From NCBI RefSeq assembly GCF_024281035.1, contig NZ_JAMXLH010000066.1, positions 1 through 64,000 of the forward strand: DNA of 64,000 nucleotides. The letters are read 5' to 3'. This DNA comes from Paraburkholderia sp. Its GTDB lineage: Bacteria; Pseudomonadota; Gammaproteobacteria; Burkholderiales; Burkholderiaceae. Numbering within the stretch: position 1 is the first letter of the stretch; each line of letters begins with the position of its first letter. A program made the translations under genes and the position numbers. The notes below the pieces were generated by a model. The model was not told the origin of the DNA and searched no databases. It saw nothing but the letters and a program-made list of their open reading frames with translations. Below, one piece after another: positions 46,426 through 55,887 of the stretch.

Positions 46426-47916
46426 TCAGGCTCCGGTTGCAAAAACAGGTTCGAGCGCGCGATAGAGCGCGCGAAACGTCGGTCTGCGCGCCTCACGATA
46501 CCAGGCGTGGCGCGCAGCGTCCGGTTCGCGCACGGCCAGCGCAGGCGGTTGCGGACACACCGATTCCAGCGGCGCGTCCGGCTCCAGCGCAAGGTGCGCG
46601 AGGCGTGCCGCGCCGAGCGCTGGACCCACCTCGCCGCCCGCGCGCAGCGTCAGTGCGCGGCCGCTGATATCGGCGAGCATCTGCGTCCACCAGGCACTGC
46701 GCGAACCGCCACCGATCACCGTGATCGAATCGGGCACGAGTCCCGCGGCGTGCAACGCATCCATGCCGTCGAGCAGCGCGAAGCCCACGCCTTCGAGGGT
46801 TGCATTCGCGAGATCGGCGCGCGTGGTCTGCGCCGTCATGCCGTAAAAAACGCCCTTCGCGTTGACGTTGTTATGCGGCGTGCGCTCGCCGCTCAGATAA
46901 GGGAGAAACCAGGGACGGCGCGCATCGGTTTGCGCGTTCGACTGCGCTTCTGCATCGGCGAGCAGAGCCGCCACGCTCTCATAACCGGTGCATTGCGCCG
47001 TGAAATCGATGCAACTGGCGGCATTGAGCATCACCGACATCAGATGCCACGTTTGCGGCAGCGCATGGCAGAAGCTGTGGACAGCCGACTCGGGATTCGC
47101 GCGAAAACCGTCCGATACCGCGAAATAGACGCCGGATGTGCCGAGCGACAACATCGCATCGCCGGGACGCACAATGCCGACGCCGACCGCGCCCGCCGCA
47201 TTGTCGCCGCCGCCCGCGACCACGGGAATCTCGCGCAGCCCGAATTCGCGCGCCAGTTCCGGACGCAGCGTACCGGTGATCCGGTTGCCCTCGAAGACCG
47301 CAGGCATCTGCTCGCGCGCAAGCCCGCACGCAGCGAGCAACGCATCGTTGTAGTCGCGTTTCGCGATGTCGAGCCACAGCGTGCCGGAAGCGTCCGATGC
47401 ATCCGTCGCGAATGCGCCGGTGAGCAGATAACGCAGATAATCCTTCGGCAACAGAACCTGCGCGATGCGCGCGAATACCTCCGGTTCATGCTTGCGCACC
47501 CACAGCAGCTTGGGCGCGGTAAAACCCGGCATCGCCAGATTTCCCGCGATGGCATGCAGTTCCGGCATCGCGCGTTCCAGTTCGACACATTCGACGTCGG
47601 AACGGCCATCGTTCCACAGGATCGCGGGACGCAGCACTTCACCGCCTGCATCGAGCAGCGTCGCACCATGCATCTGGCCGGTCAGGCCGAGTGCCTCGAT
47701 TCGCGCAGGCTCGACGCCCGCAGCCGCAGCCTGGTCGAGCAACGCGCGCAGCGCTGTCTGCGTGGCGCGCCACCAATCCTGCGGCGCCTGCTCGGACCAG
47801 CGCGGCTGCGGCCGGCTTGCCGCGAGCGGCGCGCTCGCGCTGCCGAGCACGTCGCCCGCGCGGTCCAGCAGCACGGCCTTCACGCCCGATGTCCCGAGAT
47901 CGATACCGATGAACAT
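46426..47916 (-). CDS. xylB: Xylulokinase
   Basis: 496-aa FGGY kinase converting D-xylulose to xylulose 5-phosphate. N-terminal MFIGIDLGTSGVKAVLLD (ATP/phosphate 1), GLTGQMHGA, the catalytic-region VAGGGDNAAGAVGVGIV and the C-terminal VIGGGSRSAWWTQMLADI are present. Lies between xylA and xylF. Confidence 0.96.
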   Translation of the reverse strand: MFIGIDLGTSGVKAVLLDRAGDVLGSASAPLAASRPQPRWSEQAPQDWWRATQTALRALLDQAAAAGVEPARIEALGLTGQMHGATLLDAGGEVLRPAILWNDGRSDVECVELERAMPELHAIAGNLAMPGFTAPKLLWVRKHEPEVFARIAQVLLPKDYLRYLLTGAFATDASDASGTLWLDIAKRDYNDALLAACGLAREQMPAVFEGNRITGTLRPELAREFGLREIPVVAGGGDNAAGAVGVGIVRPGDAMLSLGTSGVYFAVSDGFRANPESAVHSFCHALPQTWHLMSVMLNAASCIDFTAQCTGYESVAALLADAEAQSNAQTDARRPWFLPYLSGERTPHNNVNAKGVFYGMTAQTTRADLANATLEGVGFALLDGMDALHAAGLVPDSITVIGGGSRSAWWTQMLADISGRALTLRAGGEVGPALGAARLAHLALEPDAPLESVCPQPPALAVREPDAARHAWYREARRPTFRALYRALEPVFATGA

Positions 47917-47945
47917 GTGTCTATCCTTGCCGGTCTCGCCAGCGG

Positions 47946-49268
47946 CTAGCGCAGCCCGTAAATCGCCTGATTGACGATGTTTTCGAGCCGTTCCTGCTGG
48001 CCGCTCGCGTGCTGCGGGTTCATGCCGTGCGCGGTGGCATCGGCGGCGAGCGAAGACAGCGAATAGCCGCCCGTGAGGATCTTGCGGCCGAACTCCGTAT
48101 CCCAGCCCGCGTAACGTTGCTTGCGAAACTGTTCGAGACGGTCGTGTTCGACGAGCACCGCGGCGCGCTCCAGCGCGATTGCGAGGACATCCATGGCGCC
48201 GACGTGGCCATAGAAGAGATCTTCGGCGTCGCTGCTCTGGCGGCGCACCTTCGCGTCGAAATTCATGCCGCCGGTCGAGAATCCGCCATGACGCAGGATT
48301 TCGTAAAACGCGAGCGTGAGTTCCTCGACGCTATTCGGAAACTGGTCCGTGTCCCAGCCGTTTTGCTGATCGCCGCGGTTCGCGTCCACGCTGCCGAACA
48401 CGCCGAGCGCGAAGGCCATGGCGATTTCGTGATGGAACGAGTGGCCCGCGAGCGTCGCGTGATTGGCCTCGATATTGACGCGGATTTCGTTTTGCAGGCC
48501 GTATTGCGCGAGAAAGCCGTAGACCGTCGCGACGTCGTAATCGTATTGATGCTTGGTGGGCTCCTGCGGCTTCGGCTCGATCAGCAGCGTGCCCTTGAAA
48601 CCGGTACGGTGCTTGTGCTCGACCACCATCGAAAGGAAGCGCGCGAACTGCTCGCGCTCGCGCGTGAGGTCGGTGTTGAGCAGCGTGTCGTAGCCTTCGC
48701 GGCCGCCCCACAGCACATAGTTCTCGCCGCCGAGCTTGTGCGTGGCATCGAGCGCGTGGCACACCTGCGTCGCGGCGTAGGCGAACACTTCGGGGTTCGG
48801 ACTGGTCGCCGCACCGCCCGCATAACGCGGGTTCGAAAAGAGATTCGCGGTGCCCCACAACAGCTTCACACCGCTCGCCTGCTGACGCTCGCCGATGTAG
48901 TCGACCATGCGCGCGAAATTCTCGGTGTAGTCCTTCAGGTCCTTGCCCTCGGGCGCGACATCGGTGTCATGGAACGTATAGAACGGCGCGCCGAGCTTGG
49001 AGAAAAACTCGAATGCGGCATCGGCCTTCTGGCGCGCGCGCTCCATGGCGTCGCCCGGCTGCTGCCACGGACGATGAAACGTGCCCTGCCCGAAAATATC
49101 GACGCCGGGCCACACGAACGTGTGCCAATAGCACACGGCGACACGCAAATGCTCTTCAAGGGTTTTGCCGAGGATTTTCCTCGAGCGGTCGTAATGGTGG
49201 AAAGCGAGCGGATTGTCCGACTGCGGGCCCTCGTAGCGGATCGCGGGAATATGTTCGAAATACTGCAT
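47946..49268 (-). CDS. xylA: Xylose isomerase
   Basis: 440-aa class II enzyme that isomerises D-xylose to D-xylulose. Active-site segments are FTFHDTD-type YTFHDTDVAPEG, ENYVLWGGREGY, LLIEPKPQEPTKHQYDYD, NIEANHATLAGHSFHHE and GSVDANRGDQQNGWDTDQFP (metal-binding Asp/Glu/His). First gene of the minus-strand xyl operon, divergent from xylR. Confidence 0.97.
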   Translation of the reverse strand: MQYFEHIPAIRYEGPQSDNPLAFHHYDRSRKILGKTLEEHLRVAVCYWHTFVWPGVDIFGQGTFHRPWQQPGDAMERARQKADAAFEFFSKLGAPFYTFHDTDVAPEGKDLKDYTENFARMVDYIGERQQASGVKLLWGTANLFSNPRYAGGAATSPNPEVFAYAATQVCHALDATHKLGGENYVLWGGREGYDTLLNTDLTREREQFARFLSMVVEHKHRTGFKGTLLIEPKPQEPTKHQYDYDVATVYGFLAQYGLQNEIRVNIEANHATLAGHSFHHEIAMAFALGVFGSVDANRGDQQNGWDTDQFPNSVEELTLAFYEILRHGGFSTGGMNFDAKVRRQSSDAEDLFYGHVGAMDVLAIALERAAVLVEHDRLEQFRKQRYAGWDTEFGRKILTGGYSLSSLAADATAHGMNPQHASGQQERLENIVNQAIYGLR

Positions 49269-49619
49269 GGCGACTCCTCTCATGTTGCGGCGCAACGGCA
49301 CGCGCCCGGCTGTGTGAGAGCCATACTGCCCGCGCCGCGCGACGCGGGGCAATTGCGAAATTGCGGGAGCCCGATAACGTTTCCTGCCAACCGCACGCGT
49401 GCCGCCCACGCACCGCAAAATGTCGGCCTAAAATAACCGCACGCTTAATAAGCAAAACCCGAAGCGAAACCCGATACAAAACCCGAGCCGAAGCCAGAGC
49501 CGAAACAGCGCCGCGCAGGCAGCACGTGCGCGGCGACCGACAAGGAACAAGGAGACGATGGCGTCGACAGCCCCGCGCCCGCCGGCCACGGCCCGCCGCG
49601 ATGTCGCGCCCGACATGCC
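49269..49619. promoter_or_regulatory. xylA-xylR divergent control region
   Basis: No gene. Tandem AATTGCGA/AATTGCGG (49351-49366) is a direct repeat of the type bound by AraC-family proteins, and a XylR site is expected here. Further right, AAACCCGA-like units repeat degenerately (about 49454-49510). Functional assignment is inference. Confidence 0.45.
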
Positions 49620-50861
49620 ATGAACCGCGCCCCCGCTTCCCAGACGCCGCACCGCATCGCGCTGCTCTTCAACGCGAACAAGGTCTACGACCGCGAGATC
49701 ATTGCGGGGATCGGCCATTACCTGCGTTCGACGCGCGTTGCGTGGGACCTGTTTCTCGAAGAGGACTTCCGCTGCCGCCTCGCGGGCATCGAGCGCTTCG
49801 ACGGCGACGGCATCATCGCCGACTTCGACGACCCCGCCGTGGCCGAGGCGCTGATCGGCTGCCGCCTGCCGGTGGTCGCGGTCGGCTCCTCGTTCGAGGA
49901 CCCCGCGCACTACCCGCCCGAGCTGCCGTATATCGCCACGGACAACGCCAAGCTCGTCTCGCTCGCGTGGACGCATCTGATCGGCGCCGGACTGCCGCAT
50001 CTCGCGATGTACAGCCTGCCGGTCGCGCAGGAGAACCGCTGGGCGCAGGAGCGCGAACTCGCCTTCCAGAAGCTCGCACAGGACGAAGGCGTCGCCGCGC
50101 CCGTCTACCGCGGGCTCGCAACGAGCGCGCCGGCCTGGAACCAGGCCATCGAGCAGTTGAGCGAATGGCTGCACAGTTTGCCCAAGCCGGTCGGCGTGAT
50201 CGCCGTCACCGACGCGCGCGCGCGGCATCTGCTGCAGGCGTGCCTGATCCACGGCATCGCGGTGCCGGAACAGGTCGCGATCATCGGCATCGACAACGAC
50301 CCGCTCACGCGCACGCTCACACGCATTCCGCTGTCGTCGGTAATCCAGGGCACCGAGGAAATGGGCAAGACGGCGGCGCACCTGCTGCACCAGATGTTGC
50401 GCGGCGCGCGATTTCCGGGGCGGCGCATTCTGGTTCCGCCGGTCGGCATCAACGTGCTCGAATCGACGAAACACGAACCGCTCTCAAGCCCGTACGTGAT
50501 GCGCGCACGGCACTTCATCCGGCAATACGCATGCCAGGGCATCAAGACCGAACAGGTCGCGGATTACGTCGGCATCTCGCGATCGTCGCTTGAAGAATAT
50601 TTCCGGCGCGAACGCCAGTGCACCGTGCACCAGGAAATCCTGCGTCACAAGCTCGACGCCGCAAAGGCGATGCTCGCATCGCGCGACGCGGCAAGCGCCG
50701 AGGTCGCCATTCGCTGCGGATTCACTTCGCTTCAGTACATGTACGCCGTGTTCAAACGCGAACTCGGTTGCACGCCGCGCGAGTATCAGGACAGCGTTGC
50801 GCTTGAAGCGACGCGTTCCCCAACGTCCGCGCGTCCGGACTCCGGCCACGGCCGCCAATGA
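49620..50861 (+). CDS. xylR: Xylose operon regulator XylR (AraC family)
   Basis: 413 aa. The N-terminal two thirds form a LacI-like periplasmic-binding-protein sensor (HRIALLFNANKVYDREIIAGIGHYLR; VGVIAVTDARARHLLQACLIHGIAVPEQVAIIGIDND). The C-terminal two-HTH AraC domain spans about 300-400 (TEQVADYVGISRSSLEEYFRRE; EVAIRCGFTSLQYMYAVFKRELGCTPREY). This is the E. coli XylR architecture. Activates xylABFGH on binding D-xylose. Overlaps galM by 4 nt. Confidence 0.95.
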   Translation: MNRAPASQTPHRIALLFNANKVYDREIIAGIGHYLRSTRVAWDLFLEEDFRCRLAGIERFDGDGIIADFDDPAVAEALIGCRLPVVAVGSSFEDPAHYPPELPYIATDNAKLVSLAWTHLIGAGLPHLAMYSLPVAQENRWAQERELAFQKLAQDEGVAAPVYRGLATSAPAWNQAIEQLSEWLHSLPKPVGVIAVTDARARHLLQACLIHGIAVPEQVAIIGIDNDPLTRTLTRIPLSSVIQGTEEMGKTAAHLLHQMLRGARFPGRRILVPPVGINVLESTKHEPLSSPYVMRARHFIRQYACQGIKTEQVADYVGISRSSLEEYFRRERQCTVHQEILRHKLDAAKAMLASRDAASAEVAIRCGFTSLQYMYAVFKRELGCTPREYQDSVALEATRSPTSARPDSGHGRQ

Positions 50862-51970
50862 ATCTCTCCGACTCCAGCCCCATGAACAGCTTCGCCCATC
50901 TGCCTGCCGAACCCTGGGGCACCCTGCCCGGCGGCGATCCCGTCCGGCTCTACACGCTGCGCAACGCGCAGGGCATGAAGCTGACGATCAGCGACCTCGG
51001 CGCGACGCTCGTCTCGTGGCTCGCGCCCGACCGCGCCGGGCGCCTCGCCGATATCCTGCTCGGCCACGACACGCCCGCCCAATACTACGCAGCGAGCACC
51101 TACATGGGCGGCCTCGTCGGGCGCTGGGCGAATCGCATCGGCGGCGCGCACTTCACGCTCGACGGCATCGAATACACGCTCGACCGCAACGAGAACGGCA
51201 ATTTGCTGCACGGCGGCGCGAACGGCTTTCATCGAGCGATGTGGCAGGTCGAAGACGATCGCGGCGCGCTGGTGCTGCGGCTCGACTCGCCAGAAGGCGA
51301 CGCCGGATTTCCCGGCAACGTGAGCGTGCAGGTGCGCTATACGCTCGACGACGAAGGCACGCTCACGATCGACTACGAAGCCGTGAGCGACGCGCCGACA
51401 CCGCTCAATCTCACGAGTCATCCGTACTTCAATCTCACCGGCGAACCCGGCTCGGACATTCGCGGACACGTTCTCACGATCGACGCCGATGCGTTTTTCG
51501 AAGTCGACCCGCAGTTGATCCCGGTCGGCATCGCCGACGTGTCGGGCAGCGCCTTCGATTTCCGGCACGGCGCGCCGCTGGGCGCGCGGCTCGACTGGCC
51601 GAACGCGCAGCTCGCGCGCACCCGCGGCTTCGATCATTGCTACGTACTGCGCGAACCCGTTGCCGAACCTGGCACGGCGGGCACAGCGCAGGCGGTGCGC
51701 AGCGTTGCGTGCGTCTACGATCCGGGCAGCGGGCGCGAACTGAGCGTCGCGACCGACCAGTGCGGCCTGCAGTGCTATACGGGGAACTATCTTGACGGCA
51801 TGCCGGGCCGCCATGGCGCGACGTACGTGCGCCATGCGGGCCTGTGCCTTGAAGCGGGTGGCTTCCCGAACCAGATCAACATGGAAGCCCCCGAGCGCGA
51901 CGCCGTAGTGTTACGGCCCGGCGCCACGTATCGTCAGGTCACGCAGTACCGCGTGGGCGTGCGCACCTGA
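50858..51970 (+). CDS. galM: Aldose 1-epimerase (mutarotase)
   Basis: 370 aa. SDLGATLVSWLAPDRAG, GGLVGRWANRIGGAHFTLDG, LLHGGANGFHRAMW and NLTSHPYFNLTGE (catalytic His) and CLEAGGFPNQIN (catalytic Glu) are the GalM motifs. Coupled to xylR by an ATGA overlap, so here it likely speeds xylose anomer interconversion before isomerisation. Confidence 0.95.
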   Translation: MNLSDSSPMNSFAHLPAEPWGTLPGGDPVRLYTLRNAQGMKLTISDLGATLVSWLAPDRAGRLADILLGHDTPAQYYAASTYMGGLVGRWANRIGGAHFTLDGIEYTLDRNENGNLLHGGANGFHRAMWQVEDDRGALVLRLDSPEGDAGFPGNVSVQVRYTLDDEGTLTIDYEAVSDAPTPLNLTSHPYFNLTGEPGSDIRGHVLTIDADAFFEVDPQLIPVGIADVSGSAFDFRHGAPLGARLDWPNAQLARTRGFDHCYVLREPVAEPGTAGTAQAVRSVACVYDPGSGRELSVATDQCGLQCYTGNYLDGMPGRHGATYVRHAGLCLEAGGFPNQINMEAPERDAVVLRPGATYRQVTQYRVGVRT

Positions 51971-52007
51971 AGCGGCTTGGCGCGATCACCGCGCGATCAC
52001 TGCGCGA

Positions 52008-52862
52008 TCACTTGTCGTAGCGATACACACCTTGCCCGGTCTTGCGGCCAAGCTGGCCCGCCGCGACCTTCTCGCGCAGCAGCGGACAGGCACGATACTT
52101 CGAGTCCCCGAAGTCTTTCAGGAACACGTCCATCACGGAGAGGCACACGTCGAGGCCGATCAGGTCCGCCAGCGCGAGCGGCCCAATCGGATGATTGGCG
52201 CCGAGCTTCATCCCGGCGTCGATCTCCTCGGCGCTCGCCGTGCCTTCCGCGAGCACGAAGAATGCTTCGTTGATCATCGGCACGAGAATGCGGTTCACGA
52301 CGAAGCCCGGCGAATTCTTCACGTCGATCGGCGTCTTGTCGAGCCGCTTCGCGAGTTCATGCACGTCCTGCGCGATCTGCGCGCGCGTCTGCAGACCGCG
52401 GATCACTTCCACCAGCGGCATCATCGGCACCGGATTGAAAAAATGCATGCCGATAAAGCGCGATGGATCGGCTAGCGTCGTCGCGAGCGCCGTGATCGAA
52501 ATCGACGACGTGTTCGACGCGATGATCGCATCCGGCCGCGCAGCGGCTTCGATCTGCTTGAGAATGCGCGTCTTGAGTTCGGCGTTTTCGGTGGCGGCCT
52601 CGATCACGAGATCCACACCCGCGAGACGCTGGTAATCGGTGGAAGTCTCGATGTGCGTGAGCGCCGCGTCGCGCACGTCCGCGGCGAGCTTGCCCTTCGA
52701 AACGAGCCGCTCGAGGCTATGCGTGAGCGTCGCCACGCCTTTTGCGAGCGCCGCGTCGGTCACGTCGATCATCACCGCCTTCAGGCCCGCGACCGCCACC
52801 GCCTGCGCGATGCCGTTGCCCATCGTGCCCGCGCCCACAATCCCCACCGATTCGATAGCCAT
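52008..52862 (-). CDS. 3-hydroxyacyl-CoA (3-hydroxybutyryl-CoA) dehydrogenase
   Basis: 284 aa, NAD-dependent. N-terminal Rossmann motif VGIVGAGTMGNGIAQ, then DLVIEAATENAELKTRI, MHFFNPVPMMPLVEVIRG (catalytic His region) and NSPGFVVNRILVPMINEAFFVL. Length and sequence match stand-alone HbdA/PaaH-type enzymes. No other beta-oxidation gene is adjacent. Confidence 0.95.
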   Translation of the reverse strand: MAIESVGIVGAGTMGNGIAQAVAVAGLKAVMIDVTDAALAKGVATLTHSLERLVSKGKLAADVRDAALTHIETSTDYQRLAGVDLVIEAATENAELKTRILKQIEAAARPDAIIASNTSSISITALATTLADPSRFIGMHFFNPVPMMPLVEVIRGLQTRAQIAQDVHELAKRLDKTPIDVKNSPGFVVNRILVPMINEAFFVLAEGTASAEEIDAGMKLGANHPIGPLALADLIGLDVCLSVMDVFLKDFGDSKYRACPLLREKVAAGQLGRKTGQGVYRYDK

Positions 52863-52920
52863 GTGTCGTCCTCACTCGTCTGTCTGCGACGCCGGCGCAT
52901 CGCGTGTAAGAAATGCCGGC

Positions 52921-52947
52921 GATGCGGTGCACGTGGTGCACCGCATC
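52921..52947. promoter_or_regulatory. Perfect inverted repeat upstream of the dehydrogenase gene
   Basis: GATGCGGTGCAC / GTGCACCGCATC with a 3-nt spacer, about 60 nt upstream of the minus-strand start codon and without a T-run. An operator fits better than a terminator. The remaining 52948-53210 shows no gene. Confidence 0.5.
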
Positions 52948-53210
52948 AATGCTCGACAGTTTAGCGGGTGCAGGAAATGGGTGGTGTGGGGGTGGGCGCA
53001 CGTTCGGCGCTGAAATGGCGCGCAGTGCGGCACTTCGAGTGACGCTTCGTCGGCAAGGCTGAGGATGCCCTATCCGATTCATCGGTGGTCGGTGTGATCG
53101 GGCCAGTCCGAATTTTGAAATTCTTTCGTTCCCGCAATGCGTGCATCACACATGAAAAACATCATGCGTTGTGTTTAGCCGTGCAAATCCGCAATTTTTG
53201 GACACGCCGT

Positions 53211-53238
53211 CGCATCGTTAAAAATTTTTAACGATGCG
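53211..53238. promoter_or_regulatory. 28-bp perfect palindrome upstream of phzD
   Basis: Arms CGCATCGTTAAAAA and its exact complement meet with no spacer. The element ends 36 nt before the phzD ATG, and a possible -10 (TATCTT, 53242-53247) follows immediately. A regulator bound here would cover the -35 region, so an operator controlling the island is likely. Confidence 0.65.
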
Positions 53239-53274
53239 CGATATCTTAACCAAACCATTCTCCAGGAGAGTGCA

Positions 53275-53898
53275 ATGGCAAATATCCCTAGTGTCATCAC
53301 TTATAAGCTACCTGAGCTCGCTGAGTTCCCGTCAAACATAGCGAAATGGAAAGTAGATACCAATAGGGCCGTCTTTTTGATACACGACATGCAAAAATAT
53401 TTTATTCGATCATTTGATGATGAAATTAAAATTAAATTGATCAGGAACATTTATTTAATAAAAAATTGGTGCATCGAAAACAATATACCCGTCGCCTACT
53501 CTGCTCAGCCCGGAGGCATGAACGAGGAGCAGCGTGGATTATTAAAAGATTTCTGGGGCGCGGGCATGAAGATAGCCGCAGAAGATCGAGAGGTTATTGA
53601 TGAAATCTCGCCAACATCAGGAGATTGGCAATTCGAGAAATGGCGCTATAGCGCATTTCATCGCTCAAATTTACTCGAAAAAATAAAAGAAAACAAAAGA
53701 GATCAACTCTTGATAACTGGCGTGTACGCCCATGTTGGAGTCTTGGCAACGGCAGTGGAATCCTTTACCAACGATCTTGAAACATTTGTGGTAGGGGATG
53801 CTATTGCCGATTTCTCCCATAGCCATCATCGACTGACAATGGAATATGCCGCAGAACGTTGCGCCGTCGTGATTCCTACTCAGGAGATTTTGTCATGA
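53275..53898 (+). CDS. phzD: PhzD-type isochorismatase
   Basis: 207 aa, a full-length match to phenazine PhzD, which hydrolyses 2-amino-2-desoxyisochorismate (ADIC) to 2,3-dihydro-3-hydroxyanthranilate (DHHA) and pyruvate. Catalytic Asp38 (LIHDMQKYF) and Lys122 (EKWRYSAFH) occupy the same residue numbers as in Pseudomonas PhzD. TGVYAHVGVLATAVES and DAIADFSHSHHRLTMEYAAERC follow. RBS CAGGAGA. AT-rich with many AAA/ATA/AGA codons, unlike its left neighbours. Overlaps phzE by ATGA. Confidence 0.92.
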   Translation: MANIPSVITYKLPELAEFPSNIAKWKVDTNRAVFLIHDMQKYFIRSFDDEIKIKLIRNIYLIKNWCIENNIPVAYSAQPGGMNEEQRGLLKDFWGAGMKIAAEDREVIDEISPTSGDWQFEKWRYSAFHRSNLLEKIKENKRDQLLITGVYAHVGVLATAVESFTNDLETFVVGDAIADFSHSHHRLTMEYAAERCAVVIPTQEILS

Positions 53899-55856
53899 GC
53901 ACGATAAATTCGTCTGCCACTATTAACGTTAACGAATTAGCATCAATTTTTTCCCATTGCCCAGAACCATTTGCCATTATATATCGACCAGAAAGCTCCC
54001 CCGATGAATCAGTGGATGTATTCACCTGCGACGTAAAAATCGTCGAAGAGATTAGTGAAATTACAATTAACAGAAAACGCAACAAAACCGGAGACAATTC
54101 CTACTCCACTCTCGCACTAATTCCGTATAAACAAATCAAGGAGAGAGGATTTGACTTTGTTGATGATCATACACCTCTTGTTGTCATGGAAATCAAAACT
54201 CAAACAAAGCTACCTAAGAAATCTCTCGTTGAATATATTAACAGCATCCCCATTACGTTAGCCGAAGGACACTACGACATAGACGATGATGAATATGGGG
54301 AGATAGCCAGATCGATTATTACCGAGGAAATCAGGAAAGGCGCTGGCGCCAATTTTGTATTAAAAAGATCCTACATATCAAAAATTGGTGACTACAACAT
54401 TCAAAAAGCCCTCTCGATTTTCAGGAATGTACTGGAGCGGGAGGTGGGAGCATATTGGATTTTTATCGTCTATACCGGCGACATGACTCTAATAGGAGCA
54501 ACCCCAGAACGGCATGTAAGCCTGTCAGAAAGGAAGATAACGATGAACCCCATCAGTGGGACATACCGTTATCCGAAAACCGGCCCCACAGTTAGAGGGC
54601 TGATGGACTTTCTGGAGGACAATAAGGAAGTAGAAGAACTTTACATGGTAGTAGATGAAGAGTTGAAGATGATGTCTCGAATATGTGACGCTGAACCGAC
54701 TCTCACGGGTCCGTATATAAAAGAAATGACAAAATTAGCCCATACGGAATATCTCATCGAGGGGACAACCTTTCTGAGCCCACAAAAAATAATTAAAGAA
54801 ACACTTTTCGCCCCCACTATTACAGGCAGCCCCCTGGAAAACGCCTTTCGTGTAATAAAAAAATACGAGCCAAATGGAAGAGGATATTATGGAGGCGTAA
54901 TTTCTCTATTCGGCTCGGACAAAGATGGACTTGATTACATCGATTCATCAATATTAATTAGAACGGCGCAAATCAAAACTTCCGGCGAGCTTAAGATAAG
55001 CGTCGGATCAACCCTGATTAGAAACTCCAATCCAATAACGGAAGCTTTTGAAACCACAACAAAGGCCGCAGGATTATTGTCCGCAATAGAACAAGCACAG
55101 AGCGAAAAGAACCCAAACAGCCCCACCTTCAACAGGATTAATTTTCACGAACTACCAGAGGTCCAGAACTCACTAAAGTCACGTAACAGTTTTATATCAA
55201 ATTTCTGGCAAAAAGAATTCAAGCAAAAGCACGGATATGTTAGCTCGCTTCAAGGGTTAAAAACATTAATAGTCGATGCAGAGGATACGTTTACATCCAT
55301 GCTATTCCACGTTCTTCGAGCACTTGGGCTGAATGTTGTGGTGGCTAAATATGACGAACACTACAGTGTTAAAAATTTTGATGTGATTGTACTTGGTCCG
55401 GGACCAGGAAATCCAGAGAATGCAAATGACATTCGAATTATCAATATTGGGAAGACAATAGAAAATGCTATTTTCGAAGGAATTCCATTTTTGGCTATTT
55501 GCCTGAGCCACCAGATACTTTGCTCGTATCTGGGGATCAATATTCCCCTAAAAGAATCGCCAAATCAAGGACTTCAGAAAGAGATTGACCTGTTTGGCGA
55601 TAAAGAGCGCGTGGGATTTTATAACTCCTATACTGGAATATCCACAACGAATAAGTATTCGACGGATCAGCTGGGCGTAATTGAAATATCCAGGGATGAA
55701 ATCACAAATGAGGTATACGCCTTAAGAGGTGAAGCTTTTTCATCAATGCAATTTCATCCTGAATCCATCTTGACTCAACATGGAGTTGATATTCTCGAAA
55801 AAAGGCTTGTCGAAATTTTTTCAAATAAAAATAAAAATCTTTTTATGCTTGCCTGA
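53895..55856 (+). CDS. phzE: PhzE-type ADIC synthase (chorismate aminating)
   Basis: 653 aa, an anthranilate synthase-like fusion. The N-terminal chorismate-binding domain includes MNPISGTYRYPKTGPTVRG and VDEELKMMSRIC, characteristic of PhzE rather than TrpE. The C-terminal class I glutamine amidotransferase has GPGPGNPENANDIR, nucleophile Cys in LAICLSHQ and the His-Glu pair in MQFHPES. Converts chorismate and glutamine-derived ammonia to ADIC, the substrate of PhzD. Coupled to phzD. Active site looks intact. Confidence 0.92.
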   Translation: MSTINSSATINVNELASIFSHCPEPFAIIYRPESSPDESVDVFTCDVKIVEEISEITINRKRNKTGDNSYSTLALIPYKQIKERGFDFVDDHTPLVVMEIKTQTKLPKKSLVEYINSIPITLAEGHYDIDDDEYGEIARSIITEEIRKGAGANFVLKRSYISKIGDYNIQKALSIFRNVLEREVGAYWIFIVYTGDMTLIGATPERHVSLSERKITMNPISGTYRYPKTGPTVRGLMDFLEDNKEVEELYMVVDEELKMMSRICDAEPTLTGPYIKEMTKLAHTEYLIEGTTFLSPQKIIKETLFAPTITGSPLENAFRVIKKYEPNGRGYYGGVISLFGSDKDGLDYIDSSILIRTAQIKTSGELKISVGSTLIRNSNPITEAFETTTKAAGLLSAIEQAQSEKNPNSPTFNRINFHELPEVQNSLKSRNSFISNFWQKEFKQKHGYVSSLQGLKTLIVDAEDTFTSMLFHVLRALGLNVVVAKYDEHYSVKNFDVIVLGPGPGNPENANDIRIINIGKTIENAIFEGIPFLAICLSHQILCSYLGINIPLKESPNQGLQKEIDLFGDKERVGFYNSYTGISTTNKYSTDQLGVIEISRDEITNEVYALRGEAFSSMQFHPESILTQHGVDILEKRLVEIFSNKNKNLFMLA

Positions 55857-55887
55857 ATTTTTCAACAATTAACAAAAAGGACGAAGC

